A DNA stretch of 32,237 bases, from positions 1 to 32,237 of the forward strand of contig CAJXJF010000013.1 of the NCBI GenBank assembly GCA_913054475.1, in the 5' to 3' direction. The notes below the pieces were generated by a model. The model saw only the letters and a program-made list of their open reading frames with translations. It was not told the DNA's origin and did no database searches. Below are positions 17,627 through 27,067 of this stretch, piece after piece. The position numbers and the translations under genes were made by a program. The stretch comes from an uncultured Nitratifractor sp. (lineage in GTDB: Bacteria; Campylobacterota; Campylobacteria; Campylobacterales; Sulfurovaceae). How positions within the stretch are numbered: position 1 is the first letter of the stretch; each line of letters begins with the position of its first letter.

Positions 17627-17703
17627 TGGAGCTGGTGATGGGACTCGAACCCGCGACCTGCTGATTACAAATCAGCTGCTCTAGCCAACTGAGCTACACC
17701 AGC
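17627..17703 (-). tRNA. tRNA-Thr (TGT)
   Basis: GCTGGTGTAGCTCAGTTGGCTAGAGCAGCTGATTTGTAATCAGCAGGTCGCGGGTTCGAGTCCCATCACCAGCTCCA cloverleaf. Confidence 0.97.
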
Positions 17704-17733
17704 GCTTTCATTCCGTTCCCGAAATGGACTCGA

Positions 17734-17739
17734 ATTATA
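17734..17739 (-). promoter_or_regulatory. Predicted -10 element (TATAAT) for the tRNA-tuf operon
   Basis: Minus strand CGATTATAATTCG, about 30 nt upstream of tRNA-Thr(TGT), in an AT-rich gap. Confidence 0.5.
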
Positions 17740-17833
17740 ATCGAATTATTCTTAAATGAATATTAAAATAAGAGAAATTTTCATATTTTTTTCAAATTAA
17801 TTGCTCTTGTCGCTTTCGCAATACCAGATGATA

Positions 17834-18910
17834 CTAATATTTCTGCTTACTATATGCTTCTTTGAAGCCGATGTGGATTGCATAAAGCAGCAATAGTAGT
17901 ATCAGAGGAGGCTGGGCGAAATCGGGAGAGAGTACAGCGCTGCTACCGAGCCAGAATAGGGCGTGAAGTACTCCCCAGAGCGATAGTGTAACTCCCAGGG
18001 TGGCGGCCCAGACCAATTCCCTGCGCATAAATCTCTGATATGGCGGTATTTTGAAAAAGAAGATGACAAGCAGTGCTATCGCCGAGAGGGGCATCAGGAC
18101 TTTGTTGTAGAGTATGGATTTTATCTTGTTGGTATCGAGCTTCTGCTTTTGTAGGAGCAAAAGTGCATTCACCGCATCCGGAAGCGTGAGGGAGTGCCCT
18201 TCGTAGATGAGTTTGACCACTTTCGGTTTGTAGCCCTCGAGTATGGACATTTTCTCCTTTTTGGAAGTACGAAAGCCAGAGAGTTTGCCGTTTTCGAATA
18301 TCTTGCTTCTTGTCTCCACATCGGAGGCCACCCACTCATTCTCCCTAAATTCGGCCCTCGGAAAGGATATTATCTTCTTTACCTTTGCATCAGTGACGAC
18401 GAAAATCATCGCATTGTAAAGAATCTTCCGCACCGGGTCGAGCTTCTCGACATATACGAAATCGTCGTTATATTTGAAAAAGAGCCTCTCCATCTGCAAC
18501 TCCTCGCTTTTTTCGTGAAGTATCGCATCGGCACGCTCTTTGCTGTATGAAAAAGGGGTACATTGAAGGGCGAGAAAAAAGAGATATATAGCCACCGAGC
18601 TTATTAGAAACGGTCGAAAGAGTTCACCCCTGCTATATCCGAAAGAGAATAGTGCCACAAGCGTATTTTGGGCGATCATAGCCATCTGCGTCATTATGAG
18701 TGCGAAGACTATGACGAGCGGATATACGAGAGTCAGCATCGATTCCCATCTATAGAAGAGATAGAGAATCTTTCTGTTGACTCCTCCTGTCAGAGAGTTG
18801 ATGTGTTGGAGAAAATCTATCATGACCACTGCAAGTGAAAGGCCAATGAGCAGTATCGTAAAGTTTTTCAGATACTTTCTGGTGATATAGACAAAAGCGA
18901 GTTTCGTCAT
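17834..18910 (-). CDS. lptG: LptF/LptG (YjgP/YjgQ) family LPS export permease
   Basis: 358 aa; N-terminal and C-terminal membrane segments flanking a periplasmic domain. Adjacency to pth and rplY matches recalled Campylobacter order (Cj0311-0313). lptF versus lptG not certain. Confidence 0.8.
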   Translation of the reverse strand: MTKLAFVYITRKYLKNFTILLIGLSLAVVMIDFLQHINSLTGGVNRKILYLFYRWESMLTLVYPLVIVFALIMTQMAMIAQNTLVALFSFGYSRGELFRPFLISSVAIYLFFLALQCTPFSYSKERADAILHEKSEELQMERLFFKYNDDFVYVEKLDPVRKILYNAMIFVVTDAKVKKIISFPRAEFRENEWVASDVETRSKIFENGKLSGFRTSKKEKMSILEGYKPKVVKLIYEGHSLTLPDAVNALLLLQKQKLDTNKIKSILYNKVLMPLSAIALLVIFFFKIPPYQRFMRRELVWAATLGVTLSLWGVLHALFWLGSSAVLSPDFAQPPLILLLLLYAIHIGFKEAYSKQKY

Positions 18911-19476
18911 TGCAGAGAACCGATATCCTTGAGTGTATAGCGTGATTTGAGAATATCGAGAGATTCATGCGGTATATCGAGGCAGCATCTGCTCACATAC
19001 TCGACCCAGCGCTCCATCATACTCTCCTCCTCTTCCGAAAAGGGGTGCAGGACATAATCTGCAACCTGCGACTTGAAAAGCGGTTTGCCCACACCCATCC
19101 TCACCCTCAGATACTCCCTGCCTATGGCGGCATCTATCGATTTGAGTCCGTTGTGCCCTCCGTTGCCTCCTCCCCGCTTGATTCTGACAGCACCGAAAGG
19201 CAGGTCTATATCATCGTGTATCACCACTATATTTTCTATGGATATCTTGAAAAAATTCATTACGGGCAGAACCGATTTTCCAGATAGATTCATATATGTA
19301 AGAGGTTTGAGGAAAAAGAGCTCTCCATGGCGATATAGCTCGCCATGAAAGATACTCTTGCCGATACTTCTTGCCGAACTCTTCTCTACAAGTCGGTCTA
19401 TGACACGCCACCCTATATTGTGTCGTGTCTTCTCATATGCCGGTGTAGGATTGCCCAATCCGACAAACAGAGTCAT
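18907..19476 (-). CDS. pth: Peptidyl-tRNA hydrolase
   Basis: 189 aa; FVGLGNPTPAYEKTRHNIGW, VIHDDIDLPFGAVRIKRGGGNGGHNGLKSI. Confidence 0.98.
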   Translation of the reverse strand: MTLFVGLGNPTPAYEKTRHNIGWRVIDRLVEKSSARSIGKSIFHGELYRHGELFFLKPLTYMNLSGKSVLPVMNFFKISIENIVVIHDDIDLPFGAVRIKRGGGNGGHNGLKSIDAAIGREYLRVRMGVGKPLFKSQVADYVLHPFSEEEESMMERWVEYVSRCCLDIPHESLDILKSRYTLKDIGSLQ

Positions 19477-19477
19477 A

Positions 19478-20014
19478 TTATCTTGCTTTGATTACACCAC
19501 ATACGGAGACATCGCCGCGATCCATCAATCTACACCCGGCAGGCGCCTCTATATCGCGCACGAGAATAGAATCGTCACGGTCGAGCTCGCTCACATCGAG
19601 AGTGAAATTGGCGGGAATATCCTCTATCGCACCGCGCACTCTGAGTCTGCGCTTGGTGATTACCAAGACACCCTTGTTTTTGAGACCCTTCGGTACACCT
19701 ACCGTCTTGACGGGAACGAGATAATCCGTAACCTGTCCTGGTACCGCCACTCTGAGGTCAACATGTACGATATCGCCGGTAACAGGATGGAGTTGATACT
19801 CCTGTACCACCACATTCAACTCTTTGTCACCGACTTTTACGGCAAAGGCGAGGCTCTCTTTTCTGCGCACGGTCCTTATGAACTCACCCTGTTTGAAAGC
19901 GGCATGGATATTCTCGACACCCTTCGCATAGAGGTTGGCAATCAGATAACCATCTCGTCTGAGCTTCTTCGCATCGCTCTTTCCGATACTCTCTCTAACT
20001 ATACCTTCGAGCAT
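19478..20014 (-). CDS. rplY: 50S ribosomal protein L25/general stress protein Ctc
   Basis: 178 aa; long Ctc-type L25; VQEYQLHPVTGDIVHVDLRV. Confidence 0.95.
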   Translation of the reverse strand: MLEGIVRESIGKSDAKKLRRDGYLIANLYAKGVENIHAAFKQGEFIRTVRRKESLAFAVKVGDKELNVVVQEYQLHPVTGDIVHVDLRVAVPGQVTDYLVPVKTVGVPKGLKNKGVLVITKRRLRVRGAIEDIPANFTLDVSELDRDDSILVRDIEAPAGCRLMDRGDVSVCGVIKAR

Positions 20015-20112
20015 ATTTTATCCTTCTTTGTCTTGAAATAGGGCAGGATTTTATCCAAAATTGTTTAAAGTGAGTTTAAGTATGCTAAAGACAAATCGAT
20101 ATCGTTTTTGGT

Positions 20113-20118
20113 TACAAT
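20113..20118 (+). promoter_or_regulatory. Predicted -10 element (TACAAT) upstream of luxS
   Basis: TTTTTGGTTACAATAC 24 nt upstream of the luxS ATG. Confidence 0.4.
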
Positions 20119-20141
20119 ACATCAAAAAGAGGAGTATTTGT

Positions 20142-20657
20142 ATGCCGATAGTGGATAGTTTTATGGTAGATCACACAAAAATGATCGCTCCAGCCGTGCG
20201 AGTGGCAAAGAACATGACCACCCCCTGCAAAGAGAGCATAACGGTCTTCGATCTCCGCTTCTGTCGTCCCAATGTAGAGATGATGGGAGAGAGGGGTACT
20301 CATACCATGGAACACCTCTTGGCCGGTTTCATGAGGGAGCACCTCGATTGCAATAGCGTAGAGATTATAGATATATCTCCCATGGGTTGCAGAACTGGTT
20401 TCTATATGTCCGTAATAGGTAAGCCCGACGAGAAGAGTGTGGCGGAGGCCTGGAGAGAATCAATGCGCGATATTCTTGCCGTAGAGTCGCAAGAGGATAT
20501 ACCCGAACTCAACATATATCAGTGTGGCAGTTGTAAAATGCACTCTCTCGAGGAGGCCAAGGAGATTGCCTCCTCTGTACTCGAGAGAGGTATAGGGATA
20601 ATGGATAACGAAAAGTTGAGGCTACAGATGAGTAAATTGGAAGATGCAAGATGTTGA
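20142..20657 (+). CDS. luxS: S-ribosylhomocysteine lyase LuxS
   Basis: [14 protein letters not shown]..; Zn ligands in [14 protein letters not shown] and ECGSC-like [20 protein letters not shown] before the ATG at 20142, so the ORF-track start at 20061 is too early. Confidence 0.96.
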   Translation: MPIVDSFMVDHTKMIAPAVRVAKNMTTPCKESITVFDLRFCRPNVEMMGERGTHTMEHLLAGFMREHLDCNSVEIIDISPMGCRTGFYMSVIGKPDEKSVAEAWRESMRDILAVESQEDIPELNIYQCGSCKMHSLEEAKEIASSVLERGIGIMDNEKLRLQMSKLEDARC

Positions 20658-20962
20658 TACTTATACCTGTAGAAAAAGACAACGGTATAAACTCCACGAT
20701 CGTGCCCGAATCAAGTGCCAAAAAGTGGGCACTCGTCGATTTTGAAAGGGGAGAGATGAACTCCCTTACCTTTTACGACAAGAGAGAATCGATAGAGGCG
20801 GATTGGATAGATTTCGTAATACTGGAAAACAGATACGAAAACTATATGGACTTCATGCAAGAGGGCATGATGGTACTTGTAAGAAGAGAGGGGCAAGATA
20901 GTATCGAGCTACTTATTGAAGCCTTCAAGTTCAAAGAGTTGGACGAAGCCGGTATTATGTAA
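20651..20962 (+). CDS. Small protein overlapping the luxS end; tentative NifX/Nitro_FeMo-Co-like fold
   Basis: 103 aa; [44 protein letters not shown] resembles the N-terminal pattern of dinitrogenase FeMo-cofactor domain proteins; 7-bp overlap with luxS. Confidence 0.6.
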   Translation: MLILIPVEKDNGINSTIVPESSAKKWALVDFERGEMNSLTFYDKRESIEADWIDFVILENRYENYMDFMQEGMMVLVRREGQDSIELLIEAFKFKELDEAGIM

Positions 20963-21200
20963 AAGAGTCCCGGTTCGAGAAGCTTTTCAAAGAGTGTGTC
21001 TCAATAGTATTTCGATCTTCGTTGCCCGTTGAAATATTCATGGCAAAGCGCAAAAAGATTCGTTTTGCCGGGGTGAATATTCCAATCGAGCCAGAAGGGT
21101 TTTGCTAGCTTGGCTCTCGCATATTATCAAGCGAAACGAATGCAAGCACTGGGGAGGTGCTTGATTGCAAAACGGGCTTTTGCCTTGCAGATGAGCTCTC

Positions 21201-22103
21201 TTAGCACTTTCCAGAGAGTATGAAGTCCACAGTATTGGTTACGAAGGCGTTGTGTTTGTTATCCTTCTGATAGATGATATAGAATTTTCTCTTCATGGTG
21301 TAGCCGTGCAGTCTCGCTTCGAAGAGCTGTCCGCTTCGTACCTCGTCCGCTATGGCGTGACATGAGATTATGGAGACGGTGGGTGTATTTTCATCCTTTT
21401 TGCTCCGTTTGATTGTCTGCAATACAGCGGTGGTATTCGTTACTTCCGAAAGAACATTGAATCTGTTGCAGCCGACTCCAAGCTCATCGAAAACTTCCGA
21501 GAGCACCCTTCTGGTTCTACTCCCCTCCTCTCGGCATACCCATTTGAACTCGTAGAGGTCTTCGGGGAAGAGCACTTTGGGTAGAGGAACATTGCTAAAT
21601 ACGACCAGTTCGTCATCTCTCCACTCCCTCGTTACCAAATCGTCATCCACAATATGCGCCTCTATCAGACCGAGGTCGAGCTTGTGCTCTCTCACCATAT
21701 CGACAATACTCTTGCTTACCTCTATCGTAAGTTTGACATCATTGTTTATCACCTCGCTGAGGGTGTTCAGACACTCTCCAGGCAAAACATAGTTTCCTAT
21801 GGTAAAAGAGGTACCGAGCCTGAATGTTATCTTCTTGTTGATTATCTTCAATACATCCGTTTCGGCCTCGTGTATGCATTTGTCGAGTTTGACCGCCACT
21901 TTGTAGAGATCTTCTCCAGAAGCAGTCAGCCTGATGCCATTTTTTTTGCGCTCTATTATCTTCGTATCCAGATAGTTTTCGAGAAATTTTATCTGCTGCG
22001 TAACCGCAGGCTGGGAGATGCCCAGCTTGGCCGAGGCTTTGGAAAAGCTCCTCTCTCTTACAACTGTCAAAAAAGTCTCTATTTTTGTAAAATCTTTCAG
22101 CAT
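21201..22103 (-). CDS. LysR family transcriptional regulator
   Basis: 300 aa; N-terminal wHTH FLTVVRERSFSKASAKLGISQPAVTQQIKFLENYLDTKIIERKK. Confidence 0.95.
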   Translation of the reverse strand: MLKDFTKIETFLTVVRERSFSKASAKLGISQPAVTQQIKFLENYLDTKIIERKKNGIRLTASGEDLYKVAVKLDKCIHEAETDVLKIINKKITFRLGTSFTIGNYVLPGECLNTLSEVINNDVKLTIEVSKSIVDMVREHKLDLGLIEAHIVDDDLVTREWRDDELVVFSNVPLPKVLFPEDLYEFKWVCREEGSRTRRVLSEVFDELGVGCNRFNVLSEVTNTTAVLQTIKRSKKDENTPTVSIISCHAIADEVRSGQLFEARLHGYTMKRKFYIIYQKDNKHNAFVTNTVDFILSGKC

Positions 22104-22341
22104 TGTCCGCCTTCCAGTCCATCTATAACAGATGGCGTAACTTTATTTATTAGAATAATAACGAATTATAGAATAAGTACAACTTATTTATGTCTGAAAG
22201 TCAACAAAAGAGACCGCCCCAAGAAGATATCACACTCTTGACGAGTATCGAAGGAAGCTCTCCATCTCTCTTTGATGCAGGATGGAAGTTATATGCGAGT
22301 TAGTCCAGTGGGGCTTCTTCGAAAGCTTAAAACAGTATAGA

Positions 22342-22347
22342 TATAAT
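22342..22347 (+). promoter_or_regulatory. Predicted -10 element (TATAAT) upstream of uvrD
   Basis: GTATAGATATAATATATT, 63 nt upstream of the preferred uvrD ATG (22411). Confidence 0.45.
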
Positions 22348-22410
22348 ATATTAACGATATGGATGAAAAAAAGTCGATATTTCAAGATTTCGAAAGAGAA
22401 TGGGAGAGAT

Positions 22411-24468
22411 ATGTTAAGCGGATTGAACGAGAGACAGAAAGAGGCGGCGACACATATTGACGGCCCGTTGCTCATACTCGCGGGTGCGGGAAGCGGAAAG
22501 ACGAAGACACTCACTACGCGTCTGACATATCTCATAGGCGAAGTGGGTATAGACCCCCTCAATACATTGACACTGACTTTTACCAACAAGGCGGCGCAGG
22601 AGATGAGGGAGAGGGCGCTTGGGATGCTTGCGACGGGCACTGGTACTTTGCCGCTTCTATGCACCTTCCACAAATTCGGTCTTCTCTTTCTGAAAATGCA
22701 TATAGAGAAGCTTGGCAGAAAGAACAATTTCGTCATTATAGACAGCGACGACAAGAAGAGACTTGTACGCTCTCTGGCCAAAGAGTTGAAAATAGACCTC
22801 AATCTCTCCTTTCTCTCCTCCGAAATATCAAAATACAAAAACACTCTTCTGACACCGCAGGAGGTCATAGCCAAGGCTGAATTGGAGGACTACAGAAAGG
22901 CCGCACTGCTCTTTGAAGCCTATCAGAACAATATAGAGGAGAACAATCTGGTCGATTTCGACGACCTTCTGATGCTCAGCTACAAAATATTGGCCGAAAA
23001 CGAAGAGCTTCGCAAAGAGACCAGCCTTCGCTACAGATATATAATGGTCGACGAGTATCAGGATACCAACGAACTGCAGTTCAAACTCCTCTCTCTGCTT
23101 GCGAGCGAACACGACAACCTCTGTGTGGTTGGAGACGACGATCAGAGTATATATGGCTGGCGGGGTGCGAATATACGAAACATTCTGGAGTTTCACGAAT
23201 GTTTCGAAAATACGAAGATAGTCAAGCTCGAAACCAACTACCGCTCCACACAGGCCATACTCGATGCCGCCAATACACTCATAGAGCACAACAGCAGACG
23301 CATCGGCAAGGTACTTGAAAGTCATAGAGGCGAGGGGAAGGAGGTGGAACTCATGCACTCCATAGACGAGAGTCATGAGGCGGGGAATATAGCTCAGAAG
23401 ATCAAAAGACTTCTCGCCGAAGGGAGCGACCCCAACGAAATCGCGGTACTCTACCGCATAAACGCCCTCTCCCGCTCTCTGGAAGAGGGATTTTCGAAAG
23501 AGGGGATAAGTTTCAAGCTCATAGGGGGCATACGCTTCTACGAGAGAGCCGAAATAAAGGATATCATCAGCTACTTCAGGATCTTCGCCAACCCGAAAGA
23601 CGACTTCTCCTTTCTGCGAATAGTCAACAAGCCCAAACGGGGTATAGGCAAGACATCCATAGGAAAACTGATAGAGGCCGCCCGCGAAAGAGATTCGTCG
23701 ATATTCGAGACCGTCGCTTCCCTCCCTACGAACGAGCTGGAATCCCTTCTCAGCAAAAGGGCGGCCAAGGCACTCGGGAGACTGGTATCCGACATCGAGG
23801 AGCTCGCGCAGGAGGCCAACGAGAACCTCTACAACTTCGTAGAGCTCTTCGAGGAGAGGATAGGCCTGAAGGAGTACTACAATGCCATGGTGGACGGTTT
23901 CGAACGGGTTTTGAACATAGACGAATTCTACGGTTACTTCAGAGACTCCATCATGAAAAATCCCGATTTGACACTCGACGAATTTCTCAACGATATATCT
24001 CTGCAGAGCGAGCAGGACCAGGTGGACGAAAGGTCGGTGAATATCATGAGTATCCATGCCGCCAAGGGGCTGGAGTTCGAACATCTCTTCGTAATCGGTA
24101 TGGAGGAGGAGTTTTTCCCGCTGCTCGGAGACGGTTGCAATATGGAAGAGGAGCGCAGACTCGGTTATGTGGCCATCACCAGAGCCAAAAGCGATCTGAC
24201 CCTCTGTTATGCCGACAGCAGATTCTACAAAGGGCGCAGAAAACAACTCGAAAAGAGCAGATTTCTCGGAGAGGCCGGGCTTGTGAAGAACAGCAGTCTC
24301 AAGGTGACCAGAAGTGCGGACTACAAAAAGGGAGACCTCGTAAAACACAAAATCTTCGGAATAGGCAGAGTACAGGCTGTCACCAAATCGGGCAAGGAGT
24401 ACAAGCTCCTCATAAACTTCGGGGGCAACAAAAAAGAGATACTCAGCTCCTTCGTAAAACCGGCATGA
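22411..24468 (+). CDS. uvrD: ATP-dependent DNA helicase UvrD/PcrA
   Basis: MLSGLNERQKEAATHIDGPLLILAGAGSGKTKTLTTRL (Walker A), VDEYQDTN, VVGDDDQSIYGWRGA. Start chosen at the ATG with GGGAGAG SD; ORF-track start is 22282. Confidence 0.95.
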   Translation: MLSGLNERQKEAATHIDGPLLILAGAGSGKTKTLTTRLTYLIGEVGIDPLNTLTLTFTNKAAQEMRERALGMLATGTGTLPLLCTFHKFGLLFLKMHIEKLGRKNNFVIIDSDDKKRLVRSLAKELKIDLNLSFLSSEISKYKNTLLTPQEVIAKAELEDYRKAALLFEAYQNNIEENNLVDFDDLLMLSYKILAENEELRKETSLRYRYIMVDEYQDTNELQFKLLSLLASEHDNLCVVGDDDQSIYGWRGANIRNILEFHECFENTKIVKLETNYRSTQAILDAANTLIEHNSRRIGKVLESHRGEGKEVELMHSIDESHEAGNIAQKIKRLLAEGSDPNEIAVLYRINALSRSLEEGFSKEGISFKLIGGIRFYERAEIKDIISYFRIFANPKDDFSFLRIVNKPKRGIGKTSIGKLIEAARERDSSIFETVASLPTNELESLLSKRAAKALGRLVSDIEELAQEANENLYNFVELFEERIGLKEYYNAMVDGFERVLNIDEFYGYFRDSIMKNPDLTLDEFLNDISLQSEQDQVDERSVNIMSIHAAKGLEFEHLFVIGMEEEFFPLLGDGCNMEEERRLGYVAITRAKSDLTLCYADSRFYKGRRKQLEKSRFLGEAGLVKNSSLKVTRSADYKKGDLVKHKIFGIGRVQAVTKSGKEYKLLINFGGNKKEILSSFVKPA

Positions 24469-24474
24469 GGATAT

Positions 24475-25308
24475 GTGTATATGAACAGGCTATTTGTGGT
24501 GAACAAACCGATATTCGTATCCTCCAACAACTATATGAGGAGCCTGCGCAGACGCTACGGTACGAAAAAGATAGGCTATTCGGGGACTCTGGATCCATTC
24601 GCCACCGGCACCCTCATCGTAGCCACGGGACAATATACCAAACTCTTCCGCTATCTGCACAAAGAGCCCAAGGTGTACAGGGCCACACTCTGGCTGGGTG
24701 CCGAATCTCCCAGTTTCGATATAGAGAATATCGTATCCGTACGCACAAGTCCCGCTCTGAGTGAAAGCCGCATAGCGGAAGTGCTGGAGAGTATGAAGGG
24801 GGAGATAGAGTATATCCCTCCCAAATATAGTGCCAAGAAGGTAAGGGGCAAAAGGGCCTACGAAGCTGCGAGAGAGGGGATGGAGATAGAGTTGTCTCCG
24901 ATACGCTCCACAATCTACGGGATATCTCTTCTGGGATACTCGCACCCCTTCATACACTTCGAGCTATCCGTCAGCGAAGGGAGCTATATCCGCTCCATAG
25001 GCCAAATGATATCTCGGAAGCTGGGTATGAAGGGGACGCTTTCGAGTCTGCACAGAGTGAGTGAGGGGAAATTTTTCTTCGAAAACGAGAGGAGTCTCGA
25101 TCCCTTCGAATATCTTCGGATTCCCAAAAACGACTATCTCGGCGACGAAGAGAATCTACATCTTGGCAGAAAGCTCGAGAGAGACGCTTGGCGCATAAAA
25201 GAGGAGGGCGAATATCTCGTGGAGAGTTCATCGTACTTTTCTATAATAAAAATCGAAAACGAAACTGTAAAATATATCCTCAACAGGCTCGAGAAACCCG
25301 ACGCCTGA
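24475..25308 (+). CDS. truB: tRNA pseudouridine(55) synthase
   Basis: 277 aa; KKIGYSGTLDPFATGTLIVATGQYTKL. Confidence 0.96.
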   Translation: MYMNRLFVVNKPIFVSSNNYMRSLRRRYGTKKIGYSGTLDPFATGTLIVATGQYTKLFRYLHKEPKVYRATLWLGAESPSFDIENIVSVRTSPALSESRIAEVLESMKGEIEYIPPKYSAKKVRGKRAYEAAREGMEIELSPIRSTIYGISLLGYSHPFIHFELSVSEGSYIRSIGQMISRKLGMKGTLSSLHRVSEGKFFFENERSLDPFEYLRIPKNDYLGDEENLHLGRKLERDAWRIKEEGEYLVESSSYFSIIKIENETVKYILNRLEKPDA

Positions 25309-25332
25309 AGCGCCTGAAATCTCCACTACACA

Positions 25333-25848
25333 CTACGAAAGCAGGGCAGCCAGCGATTTGAAGAGCAGGAGATTCAACGCCCCCGCGGCCAGTGCGGCCA
25401 GTATATCGTCGAGCATCACACCCAGCCCACCCTCGAGATTTCTATCTATCCAACCGATTGTGGAGGGTTTGAGGATATCAAAGAGTCTGAACGAAAGGAA
25501 ACTTGCAAGCAGTACGGCAGGATAGAGATATGCCGACTCTATATAACTCTGCGCATATGATGTTATCACCATCGTCAACCATATACCGGCACTCTCGTCT
25601 ATCACTATCCAGGAAGGATCGTGTCGCCTAGCAATACTCTCGTAACGGTTCACCTCCACTATCCCTATGACGGTGACGGCGAAAGTTAGCATGAAGAGGC
25701 TTTGTGCCCCCAGATAGAAGAGTACGAGCGCACCTACGGGCATGGATGCGAGCGTACCGACCGTACCGGGGGCCTTCGGCGCGAAGCCGGAACCAAAAAA
25801 ACTCAAAAAGAGCCTCCGTATCGTAGATATCCCTTCTTCTTTGTCCAC
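25333..25848 (-). CDS. pgpA: Phosphatidylglycerophosphatase A
   Basis: 171 aa; GSGFAPKAPGTVGTLASMP, WIVIDESAGIWLTM, GGLGVMLDDILAALAAG. Confidence 0.94.
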   Translation of the reverse strand: MDKEEGISTIRRLFLSFFGSGFAPKAPGTVGTLASMPVGALVLFYLGAQSLFMLTFAVTVIGIVEVNRYESIARRHDPSWIVIDESAGIWLTMVITSYAQSYIESAYLYPAVLLASFLSFRLFDILKPSTIGWIDRNLEGGLGVMLDDILAALAAGALNLLLFKSLAALLS

Positions 25849-25873
25849 TCTCTCTCCTTTTCAATCTTTCTTT

Positions 25874-27067
25874 TTATGTAAGTGAGCTCGTCTGATAGAG
25901 CATCATCAGCTTCTTATAGAACTGCTCGTCGCTCTTCTTTTCCAGCAGACCCGAACTTGGCATGAGGGAGTAGTATAGCTCCTGCAGATGTTCGAAACGG
26001 TTCGGAAAGAGTGCGGCTATTATATTGGCCGATATCTCCTTGCGCACCAGTATCGTAGGCGGAAGGATACCGTTTTGTATCAGTGTCATTATGGATTGCG
26101 AATGGTAGTGTATATGATGGTGCTGTCCGTGCGGACAGGTACGGCTACTAACCAGTGTACGGCAGGTATCGCAATATACATACTCGTCGACTGTCTTTAT
26201 CTCGATATCGATATCGCTCAATCTGTCGAAGATGGAGTTGAGTCTGTTCTGATCGTAGTATAGCCCGAGTCCCGCATGGTTCCTGCCTATTATCAGTTCG
26301 TTGCAGCCGTAGTTTCTCGCCAGCAGCGCATCGAGTATCAGTTCGTTGCAGCCCGCGAAGATGTAGCTGTTCTCAAAAGGCACCACAATCACCCTGTTTC
26401 TGGGCAGAAAATTATCTATGAAGAGGTTGAGCGCATTGAGCCTGATATCGTATCTGAGCCCCTCGTTGGTAAAGGGCTTCCTCAAAAAGAGAACCACAAT
26501 ATCGGCTTCGCTGATACTCTGACGAATCATACGCTCGTGCGCCCTGTTTATGGGATTGGCCGCCAGCACCATAGAAGCTATTCTCTTGGCTCCCGTACGG
26601 CGTATTATCTGATTGACTCTACTAATGGTATCTCTTATGAGAGGATAGTTGACGCGATACTCCCCGCTTACGGCCATATCTCCCAGTCTGGCCAGCGTAT
26701 TTCTCACACCGGGATGAGACGGGTCGGAAGTGCCGTAGATATGCTGTAGCCTCGTGGAGGGATCTATTTCAAAAACCTCTTCTACCTTCAACTCTCCGAC
26801 TTTACTCCCCTCTGAGACTAGATCGACAATCTCACCCACTTCGAGAGCTTCGAGTACCTTTTTGTTTCTCCTGCCCGTAGGTGCAAGTATGAAAGAGAAG
26901 GGGAAAGGAACACCTTTGTAAACCTTTTTGCTATCCACCTCCCTTGCGGTCGCTTCGTTCATCAATCCCGTCACGGGAGCGAGCAGCCCCTCCTGTACGA
27001 GGGCGAGAGTGGAGAGAGCCTCCGTATCTATATAGAGTGCTTTACTGTTTCTTTTTGAAGAGATCAT
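25874..27067 (-). CDS. ATP-sulfurylase-like protein with degenerate active-site motifs
   Basis: 397 aa; sulfurylase-type PUA-like N-terminus, ANPINRAHE, GRNHAG and CDTCRTLVSSRTCPHG; neighbours pgpA and the response regulator as in recalled Campylobacter Cj1609-Cj1610. Confidence 0.8.
   Translation of the reverse strand: MISSKRNSKALYIDTEALSTLALVQEGLLAPVTGLMNEATAREVDSKKVYKGVPFPFSFILAPTGRRNKKVLEALEVGEIVDLVSEGSKVGELKVEEVFEIDPSTRLQHIYGTSDPSHPGVRNTLARLGDMAVSGEYRVNYPLIRDTISRVNQIIRRTGAKRIASMVLAANPINRAHERMIRQSISEADIVVLFLRKPFTNEGLRYDIRLNALNLFIDNFLPRNRVIVVPFENSYIFAGCNELILDALLARNYGCNELIIGRNHAGLGLYYDQNRLNSIFDRLSDIDIEIKTVDEYVYCDTCRTLVSSRTCPHGQHHHIHYHSQSIMTLIQNGILPPTILVRKEISANIIAALFPNRFEHLQELYYSLMPSSGLLEKKSDEQFYKKLMMLYQTSSLT

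Noticed and set aside
22828-24348. 506-aa minus-strand ORF
   Set aside because: Antisense to uvrD; long shadow ORF from codon bias, no recognisable domain.
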